A stretch of 64,000 bases of DNA from Leclercia pneumoniae (GCF_017348915.1 NZ_CP071383.1:3720001-3784000); one strand, 5' to 3'; counted from the stretch's first letter, positions 15,229-24,309 are shown. Notes: a model not told the origin generated them from the letters alone. Program-made: numbers and translations.

Positions 15229-15879
15229 TTAGCATTCAGCATTCGCAACTGTTTCAGCATAACCTGTTATTTTGGCGGATAAAATGAAAAGGTCTTTAGC
15301 CGAAATTTGATATTTCTCTGAAATGCGGAATATGTCTTCTACTTTCTCTTCGTCACCAGTACCTGGATCGGGATACCTTCCTGCCCAGTAAACAAAATGG
15401 GTTAACCCACGAAGGATCGCGATATCTTTCTTGGTGAGATCTGGTATAAATTTAGCTAAATCATGTAACCTATGATGTTTATTTTTACGCTCCGTTTCTT
15501 GGTAACTCTCAATGCCATGCTTCATTATTATCATTGCTTTTAGTGAGACTTCAAGGCTATAACCAACAAGCATTAGTCCCACAGCGCAGTATTGACTATC
15601 ACAAACGCCACGCATTAAAACTGGCATGTTTTCAAAAGATGGTTCATTACGGAAAACGGCAATAGCGGCTTCAGTTAAAGCCTGTGTCTGAGTCAGCCAA
15701 AGTACAGGGTTCTTTAGATCGCCATTATTTGTAGGTTTAGTTACACCAACAGAAGAACCTGAATATGAGCTTGCCATCCCAAATTTAATATTAGCCAATG
15801 CGCCATATCCGAAGGGATCTTTGCCAAAACCACTTCTGTCGATTTTAAAACAATCTGGTATGTTCATGACGTTAAGCAT
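15229..15879 (-). CDS. HEPN-like protein of unknown function
   Basis: 216 residues (212 if ATG 15867, which has AGGA 11 bases upstream, is used). I do not recognise a named family. The central and C-terminal parts look like a HEPN helical domain: LVGYSLEVSLKAMIIMKHGI, then HHRLHDLAKFIPDL, and GLTHFVYWAGRYPDP. An Arg-x4-His (RKNKHH near residue 130) fits the HEPN ribonuclease motif. HEPN proteins are frequent toxins or defence effectors in mobile elements, but many are non-catalytic, so an activity is only a suggestion. The gene is convergent with the recombinase (45-bp gap). No partner antitoxin gene is obvious next to it. Confidence 0.65.
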   Translation of the reverse strand: MLNVMNIPDCFKIDRSGFGKDPFGYGALANIKFGMASSYSGSSVGVTKPTNNGDLKNPVLWLTQTQALTEAAIAVFRNEPSFENMPVLMRGVCDSQYCAVGLMLVGYSLEVSLKAMIIMKHGIESYQETERKNKHHRLHDLAKFIPDLTKKDIAILRGLTHFVYWAGRYPDPGTGDEEKVEDIFRISEKYQISAKDLFILSAKITGYAETVANAEC

Positions 15880-16225
15880 CCTAATGAAAATAAAGCCGAT
15901 ATTACATCAGATTGTGATAAAACGTCCATTAAGGCCGTGATCCCACGTGCAAGTTTTTATTATACTTTTTTATAATATTTTTCTTTTAATTATGATTAGA
16001 TTCGAGAAAACAAAAAAGGGCTACGCCGATGAAAGCGGTAGCCCTGTGGTTATTTATTAAGCAAAATTGAGAATGACGCTCGACAATTTAAATCTATACT
16101 GAGATGATGGATTAAGAACCCTGCTAAACGCACGGTATCATTCCCTAAGAGGTTTTAAGAGGGTAAGCAATGCGATGGTACTACATAAGATGCAAAATTG
16201 AATGTCGGGCTTCCTATAAAGGATT
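15880..16225. other. AT-rich intergenic region with one terminator
   Basis: These 346 bp contain the probable promoter of the HEPN-like gene (very AT-rich around 15955-16000), the terminator at 16012-16044 and otherwise nothing I can support. No short open reading frame with a good ribosome-binding site stood out. Confidence 0.45.
16012..16044 (-). terminator. Rho-independent terminator downstream of the Gp2/YagK-like gene
   Basis: Minus-strand stem GGGCTAC/GTAGCCC followed by six T residues. It lies about 180 bp beyond the stop of the 16226-16927 gene and upstream of the HEPN-like gene, separating the two units. Confidence 0.75.
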
Positions 16226-16927
16226 TTAATGAAGTATTCTAGCCGTCTTAAATTTTACCCTCGAAGCTGAGAATGTTTGCTGCCCTTTACCATTAGAATA
16301 CTTCCCGCGATTCTTGGCAAGATATGAGATTCTTTCTACCATATCCACCAACGAGTCATGGTCACCTCTTTTGATTCTGTATCGACCATCAGGAAGATGA
16401 ACACGGGAAACGCCACTCGTGAGTTCTGACCAGATTCGACTGATACGCCCAATCATTCCCTTATCGCCAAATCCCGCTGTTCTGACTTGAAAGTATGGCA
16501 GAGCAATCCAGCAGTGGTAATGAACTTGCTTAGACTTTTCTTTTTCCCTAACCCAACCATATCCGAATTTTTTAATTGGTTGGTTATTCCAAGCCTTTGC
16601 TGTGAATTCACCACGCAGACGGGTAAACAGATCGCTAATCAATCTGTTGCTTTCAGCAACGGGCATTCCTTCAGGTACAGATAAATCAAAGCGGAATCCG
16701 TACAGTTCGTCATAATGCGTGAGCATAGCTTGTAGCTGATCGATGAATCGATCGATAATTTCTTTTCGTATTGGGTGGCTTAGCTTGCTTAACGGGTCAT
16801 GGTTAAGCGCATAGGTCAGACCATCGTGAAGATAGGTTGAGGAATGGACCAGAGTGTAATGACCGTTATCACGGTGAGATGTCAGTAAATTGATGGATTG
16901 GGGTAAAGATAAAACAGATTGCTGCAT
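16226..16927 (-). CDS. Inovirus Gp2 / YagK-YfjJ family protein, possible replication initiator
   Basis: 233 residues with a near-perfect AAGGAGG site before the ATG. The middle contains YGFRFDLSVPEGMPVAESNR and a KFGYGWVREKEKSKQVHYHCW block; the closing HYHCW is an HxH metal-binding motif, and LVDMVERISYLAKNRGKY follows. These features fit the inovirus Gp2 / YagK-YfjJ C-terminal family common on cryptic enterobacterial prophages and satellites. The HxH motif and a later conserved Tyr (SYLAKNRGKY) are reminiscent of HUH-type rolling-circle replication initiators. Nicking activity is an inference. Such a gene would let the excised circle replicate. Confidence 0.78.
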   Translation of the reverse strand: MQQSVLSLPQSINLLTSHRDNGHYTLVHSSTYLHDGLTYALNHDPLSKLSHPIRKEIIDRFIDQLQAMLTHYDELYGFRFDLSVPEGMPVAESNRLISDLFTRLRGEFTAKAWNNQPIKKFGYGWVREKEKSKQVHYHCWIALPYFQVRTAGFGDKGMIGRISRIWSELTSGVSRVHLPDGRYRIKRGDHDSLVDMVERISYLAKNRGKYSNGKGQQTFSASRVKFKTARILH

Positions 16928-17073
16928 ACGCCTCCTTCTAGAGTGTCAGATAGGTGTAGATCCTTGTATAGGTATTAATAAAAACCAGTAGGAAAAAGAA
17001 ACGCAAAAAGCCCAGTAGACCCGCACCATTTCTGATGTTTGAATACAGGCATTATAAAATTTTTTACTCAGAA

Positions 17074-17099
17074 AAGTTTCTGCTTTGCAACAGAAACTT
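17074..17099 (-). terminator. Hairpin after the Fur-like gene
   Basis: A perfect nine-base stem AAGTTTCTG/CAGAAACTT with an eight-base loop lies nine bases beyond the stop of the 17108-17479 gene and is followed on the minus strand by TTTTCT. Probable intrinsic terminator. Confidence 0.65.
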
Positions 17100-17107
17100 C
17101 TACTAGA

Positions 17108-17479
17108 TTACCACTGGATTTTATGTTTCGCAAGGGCCTGGCTGGCGCTAGTATATTCCTGATTGCAGCAGAGGCAAAAATTAGGGTGGTTAGCTGAGAC
17201 CAAGAACCAGCGGGATACGCCTGAGCGGTCGATGATGTAGTCAGCCAAACCAGCCTTAGACAGTACAGACAAATTGCGGTGTGTAGTTGAAAGCGGGACG
17301 TTCAGAAGTTTTGAAAGTTCGAGAGCCGTGCTTGGAATAACGGTTCGGGTTAGATGGTACAAAACATTAATGCGGGAAGTTGTCAGCGTTAATCTGGCTG
17401 ACTTCAGGATCATTACCATGCGTTTACGTTCATCCAGGGATGGGGGGTTAAACGCAGGCAAATTGAATTCAAGGTACAA
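17108..17479 (-). CDS. Fur-like winged-helix DNA-binding protein
   Basis: 123 residues. Residues about 25-90 form a winged helix of the Fur type (LTLTTSRINVLYHL, then PSTALELSKLLNVPLSTTHRNL and SVLSKAGLADYI). NHPNFCLCCNQEY sits where Fur proteins have HHHHLIC..CG, but the C-terminal dimerisation and metal-binding domain is essentially missing (Fur is about 148 residues). It is probably a local regulator of the element, sensing little or no metal. The start is TTG at 17479, with GAAGAGAAG six bases upstream; ATG at 17419 or 17413 would trim the N-terminus without losing the fold. It lies between the integrase and the Gp2-like gene on the same strand. Confidence 0.65.
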   Translation of the reverse strand: MYLEFNLPAFNPPSLDERKRMVMILKSARLTLTTSRINVLYHLTRTVIPSTALELSKLLNVPLSTTHRNLSVLSKAGLADYIIDRSGVSRWFLVSANHPNFCLCCNQEYTSASQALAKHKIQW

Positions 17480-17553
17480 TATTGCTTCTCTTCAACTCTG
17501 TTGCATTAGAAGTATATTTTACCACAAAACGCCACAAATGAGAATCATTCCCA

Positions 17554-19218
17554 TTAAATCCAATCAATACTATCTATCACCGAAATCAAGTCGGAAATCC
17601 TCATTCTGCCCGTATAAGTCTGAGTTTCCTTATGACCTGAATGTTCATGCCCAACGGTTTGCTGAACAAGAGTAAGGGCATTATTTTTTGATAAGGCTTC
17701 AGTAATAAAGGTATGCCGAAAGCTATGTACAATGCGCCTTTCTTTGAAATCATTAAGATAATTAATTTCCAAGTTGTCTCTTATCGCGTGGAAGATCCGT
17801 GTTACCTGATTGCTATACGAAATTTCAGGGAATAGCTTGTCGCTACGATGTTTGCCCTCTAGGTAATTCAAAAATCCCATATCGATTAGGCGAAGCGAAA
17901 TAGGAACCTGCCGAATACCAGCCTCCGTTTTGCTGTCCTCAATCATAATGTAGTATCGCTGGCTATCATCGTCTAAGCGAACATCCGATACCTTCAGGTT
18001 AGCGATTTCACTTCTACGAGCGCCAGTATATGCCAGCAGCAGGAACCCCCATTTTTTCCAGCCGTCCAACGTTTCGAAATGTGTAACCAACTTTCGCATT
18101 TCAGTTTGGCTGTATACGCCGTAACCTTTACTCTTTGATTCATACTTAACATTATTTGTCGGCGATGATTCAAGAACATCAAGTTCACCAGTCAAGTACG
18201 TGGAGAACAATCCTTGACAGAGTTTCAGGTAATCTTTGACGGTTTTTGAGGATACCAGATCATCTTCTGGTACTTCATCCAAGTCCAAACACTGCTGGGC
18301 ACCCATCCTGTTGTATGGTTTCTTGTTTTGTCGAGGAAGGCCTTCGACAACTTCAAGCAAATTTTTAATATCACGACGGGTAATGCTCGTAACTAGTGTT
18401 TCAGCCCCCAGAACAGCCTCAATTACTTCGAAATATTTTTCATTGCCTTGCCGAATCTTAGGTTTCCAGTCTGACTTGAACTCAAGAAATCCCTTCCATG
18501 CCTGAGATAGTGTCAGTTCGGAGGCCAATGGTTTTTCAGATTTATCGACCACAGCGGGAGCGTAGTCATTCTCTGGTCGCAAAGAGCTAAGGATCTGCCG
18601 ATATTCAGAATGTCGGGAATCAAGAAAGGCTACATGTGCATCACAATAATGTTTCCACATGAGGTCATATTCCGAGGCTATATAATCGATCTCCTCCGCC
18701 ATGCCTGTAATGTCATACTGCCTGCTAAGACGTTCAATAACAGAGTCTTCCGACAAAGCTGGACCATCAGTTGTGAAAGTATCACCAAGCACCTCCCCTA
18801 AGAGGGTGACGTTACTTTTTTCATAAGTTAATGAAGTCGAGCTTCGTAGTCTCTTACGTACAGTTGTTGGAATTTTTTTTGCGGCGGAATAAAAAGCCAC
18901 CTGAATACTGAGCAAATAATCATCAATGTCTTTTTGTTCTAATTTCTTCATTTTATGCACTATGTCCAATAGTTGGGCTGGCTCCATCTTGGACGATTTT
19001 ACAAGAGAAATGAACATAGTGAGCCGGGAAGATATAAACCTTGCCCTACTGGCTGAATCGCAACCCAGAGACATGCGAAAAAAACCGCCTGAAGGTAGTC
19101 GGAAATGAAGGAAGTAACGGTTGCCACGCTTTAGGATATTCGGGATGGAACAGCCGTTGGTGTGCCTCGTTTGTATCACAGTCTGTGTCACATTTTCACC
19201 TAGAAAGGGCTGAGACAC
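17554..19218 (-). CDS. Tyrosine-recombinase integrase of the rnpB element
   Basis: A 554-residue phage-type integrase. The N-terminal part (SIPNILKRGNRYFLHFRLPS) resembles the small domain found at the start of many island integrases. A central SAM-like core-binding domain is followed by the catalytic domain with AYTGARRSEIANL (Arg I), HSFRH (His498, Arg501), GHEH (His524) and the nucleophile Tyr535 in TQTYTG. All catalytic residues are intact. It starts with GTG at 19218; another GTG at 19191 has the better ribosome-binding site (AGGTGA) and would give 545 residues. It points away from rnpB, whose 3' end is only about 25 bp upstream with no terminator between, so rnpB read-through may drive it. 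Arm-type repeats overlap its first codons. Confidence 0.92.
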   Translation of the reverse strand: MSQPFLGENVTQTVIQTRHTNGCSIPNILKRGNRYFLHFRLPSGGFFRMSLGCDSASRARFISSRLTMFISLVKSSKMEPAQLLDIVHKMKKLEQKDIDDYLLSIQVAFYSAAKKIPTTVRKRLRSSTSLTYEKSNVTLLGEVLGDTFTTDGPALSEDSVIERLSRQYDITGMAEEIDYIASEYDLMWKHYCDAHVAFLDSRHSEYRQILSSLRPENDYAPAVVDKSEKPLASELTLSQAWKGFLEFKSDWKPKIRQGNEKYFEVIEAVLGAETLVTSITRRDIKNLLEVVEGLPRQNKKPYNRMGAQQCLDLDEVPEDDLVSSKTVKDYLKLCQGLFSTYLTGELDVLESSPTNNVKYESKSKGYGVYSQTEMRKLVTHFETLDGWKKWGFLLLAYTGARRSEIANLKVSDVRLDDDSQRYYIMIEDSKTEAGIRQVPISLRLIDMGFLNYLEGKHRSDKLFPEISYSNQVTRIFHAIRDNLEINYLNDFKERRIVHSFRHTFITEALSKNNALTLVQQTVGHEHSGHKETQTYTGRMRISDLISVIDSIDWI

Positions 19219-19225
19219 ACCAACG
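19155..19225. repeat. Inverted repeat around the integrase start
   Basis: CGTTGGTGTG at 19155-19164 is the exact reverse complement of CACACCAACG at 19216-19225; 13 of 14 positions match when extended. The pair encloses both integrase GTG starts and the two right arm repeats. It could be an operator pair or, in rnpB read-through RNA, a long hairpin sequestering the integrase start. No matching copy was found at the left end. Confidence 0.55.
19171..19192. repeat. Right arm repeats, two direct copies
   Basis: TTGTATCACA (19171-19180) and CTGTGTCACA (19183-19192) are 12 bp apart and match the three copies at 10849-10882 in sequence, spacing and orientation. They are probable integrase arm sites, here inside the integrase 5' end, which would allow autoregulation. 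Confidence 0.68.
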
Positions 19226-19241
19226 TATTGTTTTAGAAGAA

Positions 19242-19618
<377 letters not shown>

Positions 19619-19625
19619 GGCGCGA

Positions 19626-19654
19626 AGTATAGAGGGTTTGCGCCCCGCTGTCAC
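19626..19654 (-). promoter_or_regulatory. rnpB promoter overlapping the garK stop codon
   Basis: On the minus strand GTGACA, a 17-bp spacer and TATACT lie just before the rnpB 5' end (19618). The -35 element contains the garK stop codon (19651-19653), so garK coding sequence and the rnpB promoter share bases. A GC-rich discriminator (TCGCGCC) follows the -10, typical of stringently controlled stable RNA genes. Confidence 0.85.
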
Positions 19655-20796
19655 CCTCGCGTGTGCATCCCCACCCTTAAGGTGGCGGCAACATTGCGCG
19701 AAGCGCGATAAATATTATCCGATGCGTTACGGAAGGCCTCTTCCAGCGTCCCAATACTGTTCAGCACGCTGAATACGGCATCGATACCATACTGATGCAC
19801 CACCGCGACGTCGCGGGTCAGACTGCCGGCGATACCAATCACCGGTTTATGATATTTTTTGGCCACGCTTGCCACGCCCACCGGCACTTTGCCGTGAATA
19901 CTCTGGCTGTCGAGGCGCCCTTCCCCAGTGACTACCAGCGTACAATCGTGGATATGTTCTTCCAGATGCAGAGCCTGGGTGACAATTTCGATGCCGCTAC
20001 GCAGTTCCGCACCAAGGAAGGCGGTCAGCGCCGCGCCCATACCGCCTGCCGCGCCGGCACCCGGCATATTTTTCACGTCGATACGCAGCGATGCTTTAAT
20101 CACGTCGGCGAAGTGCTCAAGATTGGTATCCAGCTCGACAATCATCGCCTCCGTCGCCCCTTTCTGTGGGCCGAAAATCCTCGAGGCGCCCGTCTCCCCC
20201 ACCAGCGGGTTGGTCACGTCACAGGCCACGCGGATAGCGCAATGCTTCAGGCGCGGGTCGAGGCCGCTGGTATCAATATGATTCAGCGCCACCAGGCTTC
20301 CGCCGCCATAACCAATGTCGGTGCCATTAGCATCCACCAGCCGGGCCCCCAGTGCCTGGACCATGCCCGCGCCGCCGTCGTTAGTGGCACTGCCACCGAT
20401 GCCAATAATGATATTACGCGCCCCTTTATCCAGCGCAGCGAGGATCAGCTCCCCGGTACCGCGAGAGGTGGTTGTTAAGGGGTTACGTTGTGCCGGAGGC
20501 ACCAGCGCCAGGCCGCTGGCCGCCGCCATCTCGATAAAAGCCGTGGTGCCATCGCCAGAGATACCCCAGCAGGCATTCACCGTTTCACCCAGTGGCCCGG
20601 TGACGGCAGCGTGCTGTAGCGCGCCGTTAGTGGCGGCGATCATCGCTTCAACCGTGCCTTCGCCGCCGTCGGCGACCGGAACAGTGACATATTCTGCGTC
20701 GGGGAAAATTTCCCGAAATCCTTTTTCTATTGCCTGCGCTACCTCGGTAGCGGAGAGACTTTCTTTGTAAGAGTCAGGGGCAATTACGATTTTCAT
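19651..20796 (-). CDS. garK: Glycerate 2-kinase GarK
   Basis: 381 residues, the length of E. coli GarK. Hallmarks of the glycerate kinase type 1 family are MKIVIAPDSYKESLSA at the start, PVADGGEGTVEAM, GIGGSATNDGGAGM and VTGEGRLDSQS. It phosphorylates D-glycerate to 2-phosphoglycerate, the last step of galactarate/glucarate breakdown before glycolysis. It is the last gene of the minus-strand garP-garL-garR-garK operon, with a 60-bp gap after garR. Confidence 0.95.
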   Translation of the reverse strand: MKIVIAPDSYKESLSATEVAQAIEKGFREIFPDAEYVTVPVADGGEGTVEAMIAATNGALQHAAVTGPLGETVNACWGISGDGTTAFIEMAAASGLALVPPAQRNPLTTTSRGTGELILAALDKGARNIIIGIGGSATNDGGAGMVQALGARLVDANGTDIGYGGGSLVALNHIDTSGLDPRLKHCAIRVACDVTNPLVGETGASRIFGPQKGATEAMIVELDTNLEHFADVIKASLRIDVKNMPGAGAAGGMGAALTAFLGAELRSGIEIVTQALHLEEHIHDCTLVVTGEGRLDSQSIHGKVPVGVASVAKKYHKPVIGIAGSLTRDVAVVHQYGIDAVFSVLNSIGTLEEAFRNASDNIYRASRNVAATLRVGMHTRG

Positions 20797-20856
20797 AGTT
20801 ATAGCCTGTTACCGCTCGAGGCAGAAATACCGGGCGCGTCCCCGCGCCCTTCTTCG

Positions 20857-21747
20857 TTAGCGCGTGATTTCCACTTTCGCCAGTTTTTCGTAATAGCATG
20901 CAATTGCGCTGTGATCCGCCGTGCCCAGTCCATCTGCACGCAGCGCCTGCATCATCTCCATAACCGCTGCGGTGAGCGGCAGCTGCGCCCCTACGCCATG
21001 AGAGGTATCCAGCGCGTTCGCCAGATCTTTGATATGCAGATCGATACGGAAGCCAGGCTTGAAGTTACGATCCATCACCATAGGTGCCTTCGCATCCAGC
21101 ACGGTACTGCCCGCCAGGCCGCCACGAATTGCCTGATAGACCAGGTCCGGGTTAACTCCTGCTTTGGTTGCCAGGCTCAGCGCTTCGGACATCGCGGCGA
21201 TGTTCAGCGCGACGATCACCTGGTTCGCCAGCTTGGTCACGTTACCGGCACCGATTTCGCCGGTATGAACCACGGAGCCCGCCATCGCTTTCATCAGGTC
21301 ATAATATTTGTCGAAGATCGCTTTATCGCCGCCCACCATCACGGACAGGGTGCCGTCGATCGCTTTCGGTTCACCGCCGCTGACCGGCGCATCCAGCATA
21401 TCTACGCCTTTCGCCTTCAGCGCTTCGCTGATTTCGCGGCTCGCCAGCGGGGCGATAGAACTCATATCAATGACCACCAGGCCCGGCTTCGCCCCTTCAA
21501 TAATGCCGCCTTCACCCAGCGCCACCTCTTTTACGTGCGGGGAGTTTGGCAGCATCGTGATAATCACATCGCACTGCTCTGCAATGGCTTTCGCAGAGGC
21601 GGCTGTTTCTGCCCCGGCGGCAATCACATCCGCAATAGCGTCGGGATTACGGTCAGCAACCACCAGTGAGTAACCTGCTTTGATGAGGTTTTTACTCATT
21701 GGTTTACCCATGATACCCAGGCCAATAAAACCAACTTTCATCGTCAT
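20857..21747 (-). CDS. garR: Tartronate semialdehyde reductase GarR
   Basis: A beta-hydroxyacid dehydrogenase of 296 residues (294 if the second ATG is used). The N-terminal Rossmann fold has GFIGLGIMGKPMSKNL, DAPVSGGEPKAIDG is the substrate loop, and GAGNVTKLANQ carries the catalytic Lys. It reduces tartronate semialdehyde to D-glycerate with NADH. ATG 21747 has a GAGAGA-type site at better spacing than ATG 21741, the start usually given for E. coli. It lies between garL and garK in the same operon. Confidence 0.95.
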   Translation of the reverse strand: MTMKVGFIGLGIMGKPMSKNLIKAGYSLVVADRNPDAIADVIAAGAETAASAKAIAEQCDVIITMLPNSPHVKEVALGEGGIIEGAKPGLVVIDMSSIAPLASREISEALKAKGVDMLDAPVSGGEPKAIDGTLSVMVGGDKAIFDKYYDLMKAMAGSVVHTGEIGAGNVTKLANQVIVALNIAAMSEALSLATKAGVNPDLVYQAIRGGLAGSTVLDAKAPMVMDRNFKPGFRIDLHIKDLANALDTSHGVGAQLPLTAAVMEMMQALRADGLGTADHSAIACYYEKLAKVEITR

Positions 21748-21778
21748 AATTGCGTCTCTCTCTTTCTCTCAGTGGTGA

Positions 21779-22549
21779 TTATTTTTTAAAGGAATCCGCT
21801 AATTTCTGCGTGGCGGAACGGAATACGCCCAGGTCACTGCCTACGGCGACAAAGGTTGCGCCCCACTCCAGATAGCGACGGGCATCAGCCTCAACCGGCG
21901 CCAAAATGCCGCACGGCTTACCGTGTGCCTTGGCGCGGGCAAAAATATGCTGAATAGCACGCTGTACGTCCGGGTGGTTGGCATTACCCAGGTGACCAAA
22001 AGCGGCGGCCAGATCGCTTGGCCCGACAAAGATACCGTCTACACCGTCGGTGGCGGCGATAGCGTCCAGGTTATCCACCCCCTGCTGGCTTTCAATCTGT
22101 ACCAGGATGGTGATGTTTTTGTTGGACTGCGCTAAGTAGTCCGGCACGGTGCCAAACATGTTGGCGCGATGAGAAACCGATACGCCACGGATCCCCTCCG
22201 GCGGGTAACGGGTAGAGGCCACCGCCTGCACCGCCTCTTCTTCGCTCTCCACAAACGGAATCAGGAAGTTGTAAAACCCGATATCCAGCAGGCGCTTGAT
22301 GATCACAGGCTCGTTGGTCGGCACGCGCACGACCGGTGCACTGTGGCTTCCCTTCAGCGCCATCAGCTGAGGAATAAAGGTGGTGATATCGTTCGGGGCA
22401 TGTTCGCCGTCCAGTACCAGCCAGTCGAAACCTGCCAGGCCCAGCACTTCGGTGCTGATGGGGCTCGCCAGGGCAGACCAGCAGCCGATTTGAATCTCTT
22501 TTGCCGCCAGCGCAGCTTTGAATTTGTTCGGGAAGATATCGTTACTCAT
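21779..22549 (-). CDS. garL: 5-keto-4-deoxy-D-glucarate aldolase GarL
   Basis: 256 residues, as in E. coli, of the HpcH/HpaI class II aldolase family. Conserved segments include [47 protein letters not shown] (metal-binding Glu) and [13 protein letters not shown] (metal-binding Asp). It cleaves 5-keto-4-deoxy-D-glucarate to pyruvate and tartronate semialdehyde, feeding GarR. The gaps are short to garP upstream (15 bp) and garR downstream (31 bp). Confidence 0.96.
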   Translation of the reverse strand: MSNDIFPNKFKAALAAKEIQIGCWSALASPISTEVLGLAGFDWLVLDGEHAPNDITTFIPQLMALKGSHSAPVVRVPTNEPVIIKRLLDIGFYNFLIPFVESEEEAVQAVASTRYPPEGIRGVSVSHRANMFGTVPDYLAQSNKNITILVQIESQQGVDNLDAIAATDGVDGIFVGPSDLAAAFGHLGNANHPDVQRAIQHIFARAKAHGKPCGILAPVEADARRYLEWGATFVAVGSDLGVFRSATQKLADSFKK

Positions 22550-22564
22550 CGCTTATACCTTTGC

Positions 22565-23899
22565 TTATTTCTGCAATTCCATACGTTTGATGTCGCCTAC
22601 CACGAACAGGTAGCAGACCATCGCCATCAGCGCCGAACAGCCTACGAAGACCAGCGCCGCGTTAAACGAATGCAGCTCACTTACCAGATAGCCAATCACC
22701 AGCGGAGTGACGATTGACGCTACGTTACCGAATACGTTGAATACCCCACCGCACAGGCCGACAATCTCTTTCGGCGCGGTATCGGAGATAACGGGCCAGC
22801 CCAGCGCGCCAAAGCCTTTTCCAAAGAATGCCAGCGCCATCAGCATCACCACCAGAGTGGTGTTATTGGTGTAGTTACACAGAATGATGGTCGAGGCCAG
22901 CAGCATCCCGAGCACGATAGGTAATTTACGTGCCAGCGTCAGTGACATACCGCGTTTAATCAGGTGATCCGAGAACACACCGCCCAGAACACCACCGGCA
23001 AAACCACACAGCGCAGGGATGGAGGCGACCAGGCCCACCTTCAGAATCGACATCCCCTTCTCCTGCACCAGGTAGATAGGGAACCAGGTGAGGAAAAACC
23101 AGGTAATGGTGTTGATAAAGTATTGACCAAAAAAGACGCCCAGCATCATGCGGTTAGTCAATAACTGCTTGATATAATGCAGCTTTGGACCATTCGCTGC
23201 TTTGTCGCCGGGCTTTTTGTGATCCATATCGACCACGGCGCCATTCTCAGAGATGAATTTCAGCTCTTCAGCAGACATGCGCGGATGGTCGGTCGGGTTG
23301 TGAATGAACTTCACCCACATGCCGGTCAGCACAAAGCCAATGACACCCATAACGGTAAAGACATGTTCCCAGCCCCAGGCAAAGGTCAACCAGCCCAGCA
23401 GCGGGGAGAACAGCGCCAGCGAGAAGTACTGCGCAGAGTTAAAGATCGCCGATGCGGTGCCACGCTCTTTGGTCGGGAACCAGGCAGCCACGATACGGGC
23501 GTTTGCCGGGAAGGAGGGCGCTTCCGAGAAGCCGAGCATAAAGCGCATGAAGAACATCGACACACCGGCCCAGGCCAGCGGGAACATATCGACAAAGCCC
23601 TGTAGGAAGGTAAACAGGGACCAGAAGAACAGACTGTAGGTATAGACTTTTTTGGAGCCAAACTTATCCAGCAGCCAGCCGCCCGGGATCTGCATCAGCA
23701 GATAAGCCCAGCCGAATGCGGAGAAGATGTATCCCATCGACACGGCACTTAACTGCAGCTCCTTTGCCACTTCCGTCCCGGCAATCGATAAGGTCGCGCG
23801 GTCAGCGTAGTTAACCGCAGTCACAATAAAAATAATCAGCAATATTAAATGACGGGTATGAATACCCTTTTTCGTTTCTACAGCAGTATCCAGGCTCAT
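22565..23899 (-). CDS. garP: Galactarate/glucarate transporter GarP
   Basis: A 444-residue major-facilitator transporter with 12 membrane helices, the length of E. coli GarP. The first helix is LILLIIFIVTAVNYADRATLS (anion:cation symporter subfamily); RFMLGFSEAPSFPANARI is a family loop and FGKGFGALGWPVISD lies in the second half. It imports galactarate and glucarate with protons. ATG 23899 was chosen because GAGGA sits seven bases upstream; the longer frame from 23917 would start before that site. First gene of garPLRK, divergent from garD. Confidence 0.95.
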   Translation of the reverse strand: MSLDTAVETKKGIHTRHLILLIIFIVTAVNYADRATLSIAGTEVAKELQLSAVSMGYIFSAFGWAYLLMQIPGGWLLDKFGSKKVYTYSLFFWSLFTFLQGFVDMFPLAWAGVSMFFMRFMLGFSEAPSFPANARIVAAWFPTKERGTASAIFNSAQYFSLALFSPLLGWLTFAWGWEHVFTVMGVIGFVLTGMWVKFIHNPTDHPRMSAEELKFISENGAVVDMDHKKPGDKAANGPKLHYIKQLLTNRMMLGVFFGQYFINTITWFFLTWFPIYLVQEKGMSILKVGLVASIPALCGFAGGVLGGVFSDHLIKRGMSLTLARKLPIVLGMLLASTIILCNYTNNTTLVVMLMALAFFGKGFGALGWPVISDTAPKEIVGLCGGVFNVFGNVASIVTPLVIGYLVSELHSFNAALVFVGCSALMAMVCYLFVVGDIKRMELQK

Positions 23900-24309
23900 A
23901 TATAATTCCTCGGGCACATCGCTATACTTTTTATTATTTTAAGAAGAAGTTTCCCTGGTTATTTTAGACAGCAGGTAATATCAATTAATTAACCAGATAC
24001 AATGAAATCGAGAATAAGTATAAACATCAGACGCAACCTGCACATTGTGTTAAAGCTCAATTATCACGCCAATAACGAATAATATATTGAGCATATGCAC
24101 AACATCCTGGGCGCTGATGCACAGATTTACGCATAACCCGCCAGTCGCGGCGCTCTCTCTCCCCGATGAGTGATCATGATCACATTTTTATTCCCGGAGT
24201 CCTGACATTCTTTATTCAACAAGACCGAGACTTTATTTCTGACAATAAGAAAATAAGCATCCTCTTATCGACTTTTAATATCTAAAACTTCGCTGGAGAA
24301 TACTGAACA
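23900..24309. promoter_or_regulatory. Divergent garP/garD control region
   Basis: 410 bp with no gene, holding promoters in both directions. In E. coli the regulator CdaR (SdaR) activates both units, but I do not know its site well enough to mark it. A near-perfect CRP-type palindrome is at 24170-24185, closer to garD. The region is AT-rich around 23925-24090. Confidence 0.6.
24170..24185. promoter_or_regulatory. CRP-type site upstream of garD
   Basis: AGTGATCATGATCACA matches TGTGA-N6-TCACA in nine of ten conserved positions and is itself palindromic. It lies about 125 bp before the garD start and 270 bp before garP. It suggests catabolite control of garD and perhaps garPLRK. Confidence 0.7.
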
